DNA of 64,000 nucleotides. It comes from Echinococcus granulosus. Lineage: Eukaryota; Platyhelminthes; Cestoda; Cyclophyllidea; Taeniidae. The notes below the pieces were generated by a model. It searched no databases. It worked only from the letters and a program-made list of their open reading frames with translations, and was not told where the DNA came from. The position numbers were made by a program, and so were the translations under genes. Every line of letters starts with the position of its first letter. Positions within the stretch are counted from its first letter, which is position 1. The stretch covers positions 1,988,803-2,052,802 of the forward strand of contig NW_020170385.1 in NCBI RefSeq assembly GCF_000524195.1. Direction: 5' to 3'. Shown here piece after piece: positions 55,646 to 64,000 of the stretch.

Positions 55646-57981
55646 CTGAAAGGTACATTAAAACAACATAAGTATTACGTTATATTCTTGCTGAACAAAC
55701 CAACTCTATGTAGCTACTTTAACATGACTCGATGATAATGTTCAAATACCATACTTTTTGCGCAGATTAATGTTGTTTCAAATTCTACTGCTCCTACTCA
55801 AAGCTTCCCAAAATTATCCATAAGGAGCATAAGGTTCTTAGTGTTGCCCTTTTTTTAACACCACTATTGTCTTGTGCAAAGGGCATTTCTGGCGTCGGTA
55901 CAAGGCTCCACTGAGGTGCGAACTGCTTAATTGGGCCACATTCATCTAATTCAAACCTATTTCCATGTCGTAGCACCAAGTCACATTACATGGTAAAATA
56001 ATTGTTTATTTGTCAGTGCTGCAGTCTTTCCAGCGAAACGCGTCATTCTGGGGGCCAAACAACAGTTTTTATAGGGCTATTTTTTAATACGCTGAATGTG
56101 GCAAAGGTGATAGCATGCCTCCAGACCCGAGACGGGACTCGTGGTGCTCAAAATTAGGAAGTGAACCCTTTAAAATGTTTAAGTGGCAAATCAATCTGGC
56201 GGTCAATGTTTAACCAGGTACCCCTTTGTTAAGTAAACCTAGCTCGTACATGTTCAGTATTTGATTTTGACATCAAAATGCAGCCTATGTCATCTTGCTT
56301 ATTCGTCATTTTAATTATTTGTTCGTGCAAGTATTTACTTTTAGATTTATTTTTTGCTTTATACACCTTACACATTGAGAATGAATGGAAGCGCCACCAT
56401 ATAAAAATAAACGAAAGCTAAAGTAAGCACGTATTTTTCGACTCCGGAGAAGTTAATGTGAGAATAATCAGAAAAAATTGCTCTATTCAACCTTATTTAC
56501 ATAATTAGGATACTGCGATTGTTTGGCGAAATTAAGAGAATTTGGCTTTTACGTCTGGCCGCGTATTGGTTTCAAACTGGGAGGCGACGCATTACAGTCA
56601 TCATAGCATAAATAGATCCTTAGTCGTGTTTTTATAAATAAAACGCTGCTAGTCTCTGTGGAATGAAATTCCCTACTTTTTGCTTATTAAACGGTGGGCG
56701 CACATATTTAGAGTGAAAGTCTGTACTGTATAGCCAAAAGCACATTTTAGCAAATGCAACCTTCCTTTTAGGCAGCTGTAATTCAGCGAGAGTTTCACCG
56801 CACAATTGCCCTTAAGTTTTTAGCAAATAGCTTAGCACAATTTCTCCAGCCGAGACAAACTCCAATCACTTAACTAAAATGGCACTTGAAATCGCCTTTT
56901 TCAATTGTAGCAAGAATTCATGAATTCCTGCGAATTTTAGGACCACTAAAAGGTAAGGTAATCTGCAAATAATACGGCTTTGCAGGTAGTTAGTTAACAC
57001 CTGGAATAAAATAGTGCCAATTTTATAGGAATGCCAATAGTTTAATCTATAAAATATACATTTCGAATATAAATTTAATCAGTTTCGGTTTTCTCTAGAA
57101 CGACAGCCCCACTTTAAACATAAAGACCTTTTTTATCTCCACCACAGTGTCACAACTAAGTGTGAAGTTACCCCGCTCCCATTTGTGTTAACGTCATATG
57201 CATTCCAATTTCAATAAAACATTGGTTTTTTGTAAACAATAGTAAGTAAGCAACGACAACTATGAGTGTTGTCATTTTTTAATGCGATGAAACATTTCAC
57301 CAAATGATGCATTTAATCAACTGGACATCGGTATATCCTACTGAGGCGTCACCAATTCATCAACTCCGACTCTTTAAAATAGGCCTTCAAGCGCACTTAA
57401 TCGACCCCATTTACTATCCGCTGACGAAGGACGGCAAATTAATTTTTATTTTCTATAGAGATGTCAGTAACAACAGAAAAAAACCAATGAATAAGCTTAA
57501 TTCGATAGTCTTTGAATTTTAGTGTTTTGGATTTTGGTAAATGGAGCCGGATGGTTTGTGCGCTCAAGGAAAGTAAAGCGAAGTGGAAGCGGTCTCAAAA
57601 ATGTCGCAATCAAAATAGCAGGACTTACTAAAACATAACGTCACCCTAGGGCTAAGTACCTCAATCCCCCTGTAGGAAACTGTAAAAGCAGGTGTCTTGA
57701 GCAGTGGCCCAAACATCAAATTTATTAGCTGTCGGTGATCGGTCAGTTTCCAGTCAAATCTAATTCATATTTTACGTGGACAGACCTCTATTAGAATTAC
57801 GTATTTGTTATCAAGCACCGTTGCGAGGGAAAGCAGATAATGAAAGAAGAGGGCTTTGGTGGAGTGAAGTACTTGAAACATTCACACATTTACATTTGTG
57901 CATTACAGTGCGCACTGCATTACTTGGCTTAACCTTAGTGAACTCATTATATTGCCAATGGGAAAATGAGAAATCAGAGGC

Positions 57982-58329
57982 TTAATCACTTCTCAATAGC
58001 TCACTTCCGTCATTATTGCCATGACTGGCCTCGCTATCGCTCAACTTTTGGATGGCACCAAGAAGTACTTTTGCCAAAGTGAAAACATTTGCCTTCACCA
58101 CATTAGCCCTATATCGCAGAATAATCTGCAAGGCAGTGCGTGGGTACTCTGAAGTATTTTAGGCCAATACAGGGAAGTGAGGCAGCAGAATTTCCAGACC
58201 ACCATCCTCACCCTTCTCTTGCTGATTTGTCAGAGGAGAGTTGAGAAGTAAAATCGCACTCCCCTTCGTTTTGTGTACAATCAAAGGTGGATATTTCACA
58301 TGGACCAATCCAAAGGATACGATACTCAG
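57982..58329 (-). pseudogene. Open frame broken by one stop; pseudogene fragment or 24-nt intron
   Basis: On the minus strand one frame stays open from 58329 to 57982 (115 codons plus stop) except for a single TAA at 58161-58159. Before it the frame reads VKYPPLIVHKTKGSAILLLN and EDGGLEILLPHFPVLA. After it comes NTSEYPRTALQIILRYRANV, then VFTLAKVLLGAIQKLSD, ending LLRSD at 57985. The composition is protein-like and suggests helical repeats (HEAT/ARM-like), but I do not recognise the family. A GT...AG interval at 58170-58147 is 24 nt, in frame, and would remove the stop. Either this is a decayed fragment or an unusually short intron. No upstream exon was assembled. Confidence 0.35.
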
Positions 58330-61300
58330 TCATGACACAATGTTCGAATTACGACTGAAGAATCTAAAATAACTAATTGTGGCATTCAAATTTAATAAAT
58401 CGATGGCTACGACGTTTTTTGGTACGGTGATGGCAAAAGGTCTTGGTTTATTTGTCGGAATCCCAAACTGGCTTCGAAATCAAAAGGTGGAAAGGAAATT
58501 AACCGAAGTCTAGTAGTGCAGATTCGGTTATGTGGACGTAATGACATTCAAAGAACCATTACCTGTTCAAATTCAATATTTTTGCAAAGGAATTACTGTT
58601 TTTCAAGATCTTTGTTTCCGTAATTTTGTTTCTCTAATTCACTTTGTTAAAGCTAACTGCGCAATTCCTCAAAACGAAGTGATGCAACACCTCAAAATGC
58701 AAAATGCTTCTCCCGACTGCGTCCGTCATTTGCTTGAGATCCTAAAAACTATGCCCACAATCGGGTGTTTATTTATTATTAGGCTAAAATAGGCTGCAAG
58801 GTCAACAACGAGGTGCCGCCTTCCTACTCTCACATCAAAGAACCTAATTGAATTTCAGAAGTATTTTGTAGAATGGCCTCCCAAAATGGAAGTTACGAAA
58901 ATGAAGTGAAAACTCCTGTGGGTTACAAATTAACAGGAAATCCATTTAATAACAATTTATGGTGACAGTGAGATAGTTAAATCCACTGATGTTTGAGCAT
59001 AAACGTGAGTTTCTTTCTTGGTCTATGCTATTCCGATACTCATCTATTCCACTACTGTCTTACGGTGTCTTTTATGAGAGGACCTTTTAATTCTACGCAT
59101 AAATTGTCAAACGGCAGTTTGAATGCTAAAATGAGTCAACACAGAGCATTTACCTTTGATTTAAGGGTCATTGTGCAGAATTTGAAAACTGGCACTCTCC
59201 ACTACCGATACAAAATCGCTACTTTGCTACTTCTGCACGGGCTATTTTGGCCATCGTGATAAAATTTTGAGATTGGAAGGCTTTAATGGCTGTTTCGTAG
59301 GTAAGCAAATTGTCTCACCACAATGGGTGCACAAATCCAAAAGAGCCATATAAAACCTCACTTGATGACCGGAGGAGATAAATTGCCTACTTGATGTCAT
59401 AGTAACTTCGGCAGTGTATAAAGGTCAGTGCACGAACGTTTAGTCATGGTTTTGTGGCAAAATATGTGTTTGTTTCTCTAATCTAGTTGACTTGGGAAGG
59501 TTCAAGAGGATTTTCGTATTCATATGTAGTTTTCGTTTTAAATGGAAAAAATAGTCAGTGATACATTGGTAATATACTGTACTAGAACAACTGTCGGGTG
59601 TGTAGTGTAGCAAATATCCCAGAGGGACGCTTATGTTTCTACGACACCGAGCCATGTATAAGACGAATACCCTGAAATGGCTGCATACGGGCATGTCATT
59701 GAGATGCAATGGTTAGGTGCTTGAATGACGAATCATCTTTAAACGTTCCCATTTCTTTGTTGATTCTCCTAATTTTTCTGCGTAAAATGCTTCAAACGCC
59801 CTAAAATCGTTTCTCATTTGCATGAATGCTACAAAACTGTAAAGTAGTTATTCTGGAAGTTGTGCCACCTTTAAAACTTGCAGTTGGTACGCATGTTTCA
59901 AGTGTAAAAGATGTAATGTTCTACTTAACACGCAATCTTTTTGCAATTTCGACATAAGCCGCCATGGAAGAATAATTGCGTCCCATTTTTTCCCCGTAAA
60001 ATTTTAGAGGTCTGTTAGTTGATCGTTTTGTAGGATCCGAGTTTGATGCTGGATTTTTGGGGATTCGTCCGAAAAATTCAGATGTATTTTATTTTTCAAG
60101 TGCGCTATATCACTTTTCACTGCATAGCAAAATGGGCATCCAGCCGCATTCTATAAAGCAAACATTAATAAGAAGTCCGTGCGCCTGCTATGCTTTCTGG
60201 CGTAGAACTGTAGCCCCAGACTACTTGGAGGTAATAAGAATTAAAACGGTTCGTGCAAGATGGTAACGCACTTCAACTTAATGAATAGCAAAAAAGAGGC
60301 TAAAAAAATCACCAATCTTTTTCATCAATTACTTGATTTTGCTAAGATTTACATCTCCTTCATTCCTATCACAAATTGCAAACAAGGCAATTATTAGCCC
60401 GAAAGTGGACTCAAAATTAAGTTGATCGACAAATGAGATATGACAGGAAACCAATGAACTCGATGATTTCGCTATTATAGCCCAGGTTCTTTTTCATTTT
60501 TAAAGTATAAAAGATGCTTGCATTTTTGCTGGAAAGTTATTGTTCAATCTGTTCCATCCCATTGTTCAGAGGACAAATAAATGAAGCATTAAAGGCTTGC
60601 ATGTCTGAATACAAGGCGTTCCATTCCAAGTCATTAGGAACTCTATTCAGATTGATGGCTTTTTTTGGGTAAGTACCGTGTTTCTTTGGACAAATAGCGA
60701 TTTTAATGCCGGAAATGATTCGCTTTTTGTGACATCCGATTGCATAGATCTTCTCCGCATTCAGGTGATTTTTTATACTTTCACATTCTGGAACCTAGGT
60801 GTAGGAAAGAAATATAGCGAGAAGAGCCTGGAACTATTTTTGTCCCATGGCACGAAGACATGCAAATAGCAGTCGGAACATTCACATGCAACAATTCCAG
60901 TTTCAATAGAAATTTGCGATTCTAACATTCTCTTCGGGTAAAAATGACATCAGCCAATTAGATAAACTTTTTGAAGAAGGTGCGTGCAAATGCAGCCACA
61001 CTTAACTGCCATTTGCACGAATTGGGACGTGTAAAACTTAGTGGAGCAAGCCAGACTCGAACGTGCTTTTGCGCGTTTTAAGAAAGCACCACTGTTTGGG
61101 TGTGAAAACCATTAATAAATCTGATGAAATGTAGATTTTGGGGTAATTATTTTTTTTTGCTTATCAGACGCCTTTGAATGGAATATTGAAAGCGCGAGTG
61201 TGCCGGGTCCGCCAATTTGAAAATACAATGTATTGGGTTACGGCAAAATTTACTTTAATATGGTGAAAAAGATGCTGAATATGTACAATCAAATTATCTC

Positions 61301-62400
61301 GAAGTTTCTAAATTTTAAATATTCAAGTGCTTTATGAGTTTAAATGCGGAATCATTTTAGTATATCCTTAACTATAAATGTTGAGACACTTTCGTTCTAT
61401 TTACTAAATACTTTATTTATTTCTTAATGCATCAAGCAAGTCGCTTGGCTTTTTGCAAGAGAGCAGGTTGAACTTACGTTCCAGGCGATTTTCCCCATAG
61501 ATACCACTTTGAGTACTAAACTTGATTAATCTATCTAACCATGAAGTAGCACCTTCCAGCGCGGTAATTCGGTCTGTAATGGTCGCCTTCCTGAAACACC
61601 ATCTAGTTGTATGGCCATTTCAAGTTGCTTTTGTCATAGCAGATTACTGGGGCGTTACGTGAGTAGTCGGTGTTGGTAGTTTCATGAAATTTGGTATAAA
61701 AGAGTAGATTTACACTAAGCAGTACAAAAATTAGGATGCGACATATCCTGCCAAATCCCGTTTCCATGCGCAATGCCGTCACACACAGTTTGCATGCAGT
61801 ATCATTACCACCAATGGTGCTGCTAAGACACGCATACGTAATTCCAGGTAAAGCATTAAAATTTCGTGCATTAACTAGAGTTCCATTTTACGTGCGTTCT
61901 TTTGAAACGGGATTATGAGGATAAAGCTAAAAAGTTTTGATTACACTCCCAGTTTTGCACTGTCGTTCCTGGCCTCATTCGCACAGCATCAGTGCTTTAA
62001 ACGCAGCGTCCTAGCATGCATTCTCAATTTCTACAATTACACATTCTTCTTTACAAAAATTCTGAAAGAGACAAACTGTATTTCCGATTACTAACCTGGA
62101 ATAAGCTTACCACCGTTACAAATATGCATTTTTTGCAGCATCATGCCTTATAGTTTTGGTTCATATTTACCATTGAATTTGCGGAATTGCAGTTTCTCTA
62201 CGGTATACGACTGGTCTATGTATTAGTCTCATTTAACACATTCACTACATTTGGCCATTTTATTGCCATTACTTAACTCCATCTGGCTTTATTCTTCTTA
62301 TTCTGCATGTTTCCGAAACCTGAGACTAACCTTTTCCAGTTTTCCTAGACCGAATAGTGGGCAATGCCTTGCTTAAGTCGGACGTGTGCGAACGCCTACT
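58330..62400. other. Gene-poor AT-rich region
   Basis: Read on both strands without finding an exon series with domain support. Open frames such as 58532-58792, 58993-59259 and 60057-60266 (plus) and 59709-59440 (minus) are not supported by recognisable motifs. No tRNA, rRNA or repeat copy was recognised here. Confidence 0.45.
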
Positions 62401-62404
62401 TTTT

Positions 62405-62482
62405 CCAATCAATTCACCAATAGCCCTCGCATCCCATTGGTCCGCGCAGTCTGTCATGAGCACGAAAGAGTAAAATGATTGG
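62405..62482 (+). promoter_or_regulatory. Cluster of four CCAAT boxes upstream of the acidic ORF
   Basis: CCAAT occurs at 62405-62409 and 62417-62421, and in reverse (ATTGG) at 62436-62440 and 62478-62482: four within 78 bases, in a CpG-containing stretch (GTCCGCGCAG, GGCTCGCGCGGCTCG) that is unusually GC-rich for the region. It lies about 190-265 bases before the ATG at 62670. This is the expected architecture of an NF-Y-type promoter for the downstream gene; function is inferred. Confidence 0.6.
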
Positions 62483-62669
62483 CTCGCGCGGCTCGTGTAC
62501 ACGCTGCAGTGAGAATGGCTTCTAGCCGAGAAATCCCGCGTTATGAAAGTTCAACTTGGCGCAAAATTGGGTATTGATCGCGTCTCCTCTCCGGAGCCCA
62601 TATTAACACCTCCTTTTATACATTTATTCACCCAGTCAATACCCTTTTGATTACCTAGGACTGAAGATA

Positions 62670-64000
62670 ATGGATGATATTGATCAATCCTCTCGAGAGG
62701 GCTCCGCGAACATGTCTTCTTTGGGCGAAGAGGTGCCAGGTGATTTAGCTAATGATGATTGGCCTATCAACTCCATTCACCTTATTTCACAAATGGATGA
62801 AAAAGAGAGCGATAGTTACAGGCCCTCAGACAATGGGATGACGCTGTGCGAAGCAGAAACCTCCCTAGTGGATGAGGCCCCAGAATCAACTATTAATTCT
62901 AGCGCAACTGAAAGATGCCTAGAAAATTCAGAGAATTCTGAAGTTGGAAAAACGTTTACCCCGAGTCATCCAACGGAATCTGAGATTACTCATTCCCTTA
63001 TTGAATCACAAGTCATAAAAGAGGACACTCTATCATCCATTGTGGATAGTCATCCATCTAAAGATTTAATGAGTTCAGAAACAGAAAGTGGACCAGCATT
63101 AATCACCGTTTTGGAATCAACAGAAGGGTCACATCGACTGGCGGAAGCCCAACCAATTGATGTGGCAAGTAAGTCTTCAGACCGCGGATCTCTTGACTCG
63201 AGGCCTGTAACTAAAAACAGTGAATCACGTGAATCTCAAGAAAGTGATTTTAATGTCACAGATCAGGAGGAGGACACCCTTTTGCCGAAGGGTAATGCAT
63301 ATAGAGGAGATTTACCGGTTATAACAATAGATGAGACAGATCCTCCAAACAACCAAAAGGTAGGAAACAATAATAATAATAACAATAATAATAATATTGA
63401 GTGCAATCACACACAGTCTTGTGAACCTGGAAATACTGAGGAGGTTAAGAGTGCACGGATGGGAATAGAAAGAGAATTGAACCTAGAGGAGTTTGCTGAT
63501 CCAATGGAAGCAGCATCACACGATGAAGATGGGGGGTTAGCAGAGGAGCTGCCAAGTGTTATTGTGGAAGAAAGATTACCCGCTGAGACAAGCACTCACA
63601 AAGNNNNNNNNNNNNNNNNNNNNNNNNNNNNNNNNNNNNNNNNNNNNNNNNNNNNNNNNNNNNNNNNNNNNNNNNNNNNNNNNNNNNNNNNNNNNNNNNN
63701 NNNGGAAACTGTGTCCCTAATTTCAATTGATGGCTTTAAAAGCGAGACCTTAGATCCGGCCCGAGCTAAAGCAGTGCATTACACAACTGAACTTCAAACA
63801 GCTACAGTCTACACTGCGCCTGTGGAGTTCCCAACTTTCCAAACCGGTAATAGTGAATTCAAGATCAACAAAGGTGATGAAGAATTGGAGCTGGCTATGG
63901 TCCAATCCACCGAAATGACTGACCCAATTCCATGGTTGGAATTTAAAAATGGAGAACTTGTTAAATTGTCCGCAGAGCCAGCTGCCACCAACTATGAACT
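62670..64000 (+). CDS. Long acidic Ser/Glu-rich protein, 5' part (runs off window)
   Basis: The frame from ATG 62670 is open for 311 codons to the gap at 63604, and the same frame is open from 63705 to the window end, so at least 400 codons are uninterrupted apart from 100 N. It starts MDDIDQSSREGSANMSSLGE and is rich in E, D, S, T and N with few hydrophobic runs, suggesting an intrinsically disordered N-terminal region. A tract of ten Asn codons (AAT/AAC) lies at about 63367-63396. Acidic patches include QEEDTLL, NLEEFADPM, SHDEDGG and EELPSVIVEE. No domain is recognised. A strong CCAAT promoter lies upstream and no convincing splice site interrupts the frame. It could be the first large exon of a scaffold or cytoskeletal protein, but the sequence does not say which. 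Gap size is nominal, so frame agreement across it may be chance. Confidence 0.75.
   Translation, partial: MDDIDQSSREGSANMSSLGEEVPGDLANDDWPINSIHLISQMDEKESDSYRPSDNGMTLCEAETSLVDEAPESTINSSATERCLENSENSEVGKTFTPSHPTESEITHSLIESQVIKEDTLSSIVDSHPSKDLMSSETESGPALITVLESTEGSHRLAEAQPIDVASKSSDRGSLDSRPVTKNSESRESQESDFNVTDQEEDTLLPKGNAYRGDLPVITIDETDPPNNQKVGNNNNNNNNNNIECNHTQSCEPGNTEEVKSARMGIERELNLEEFADPMEAASHDEDGGLAEELPSVIVEERLPAETSTHKXXXXXXXXXXXXXXXXXXXXXXXXXXXXXXXXXXETVSLISIDGFKSETLDPARAKAVHYTTELQTATVYTAPVEFPTFQTGNSEFKINKGDEELELAMVQSTEMTDPIPWLEFKNGELVKLSAEPAATNYE
63604..63703. other. Assembly gap of 100 N inside the acidic ORF
   Basis: Exactly 100 unknown bases interrupt the reading frame. With this nominal size the frame is kept on the far side, but the real length is unknown. 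Confidence 0.99.

Larger units (their letters stand above)
51390..57981. other. Gene-poor region with one repeat copy and an orphan exon
   Basis: About 6.6 kb without an assembled gene. The first few hundred bases are the TMEM120 5' region. I looked for exon-like frames with splice sites and found only the terminal exon at 55588-55645. Frames at 52609-52424 and 53996-53694 (minus) and 54706-54912 and 57304-57522 (plus) have no recognisable product. A family A repeat lies at 54390-54560. Confidence 0.45.

Overview
This is a window of a eukaryotic nuclear genome, moderately AT-rich, with split genes bounded by GT-AG introns and three 100-base N gaps (16770-16869, 40444-40543, 63604-63703). Many introns are only 28-45 nt long, intergenic spaces are compact, and one gene has a 26-nt internal exon. 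Together with the divergence of the proteins from vertebrate homologues, this suggests a flatworm, probably a cestode or trematode. That placement is inference; the gene identities come from translated exons. Exon boundaries were built by hand from splice sites, reading phase and remembered family alignments. For each gene called complete the exon lengths sum to a multiple of three, but single boundaries may still be wrong.

Left part (1-9.7 kb): the 5' part of a Ku70-like gene on the minus strand runs off the left edge. Next is a minus-strand acylaminoacyl-peptidase (APEH), head-to-head with a plus-strand XBP1-like bZIP gene. The XBP1 gene is the most striking feature. It has a 32-nt ordinary intron, and further on two adjacent 7-nt-loop hairpins with IRE1-type CNG|CAGN sites. 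Cutting both would remove only 17 nt and switch translation from a hydrophobic tail to a 128-codon acidic activation domain.

Middle (11-30 kb): UGP2 (UDP-glucose pyrophosphorylase, 8 exons), DPM1 (dolichol-phosphate mannose synthase, 9 exons), an 11-exon MFS transporter of oxalate/formate-antiporter type, and an intronless MFSD8-like transporter. A dispersed repeat family has an inverted pair of copies between DPM1 and the MFS gene.

Right-middle (30-51.5 kb): a 14-exon endosomal-type CLC chloride/proton exchanger, a PCGF3-like Polycomb RING gene and ribosomal protein eS7 lie in tandem on the minus strand. eS7 is head-to-head with a plus-strand Spinster (SPNS) transporter, followed by a minus-strand TMEM120 gene.

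Right end (51.5-64 kb): about 11 kb is gene-poor. It holds one more copy of the repeat, an orphan 3'-terminal exon with a poly(A) signal, and a minus-strand reading frame broken by a single stop. After a dense cluster of CCAAT boxes, a long acidic Ser/Glu-rich reading frame starts at 62670 and runs off the right edge.

Functionally these are mostly housekeeping genes: DNA repair, sugar-nucleotide and glycosylation precursors, stress response, translation, chromatin and several transporters. They are not an operon, and I see no shared pathway beyond their neighbourhood.
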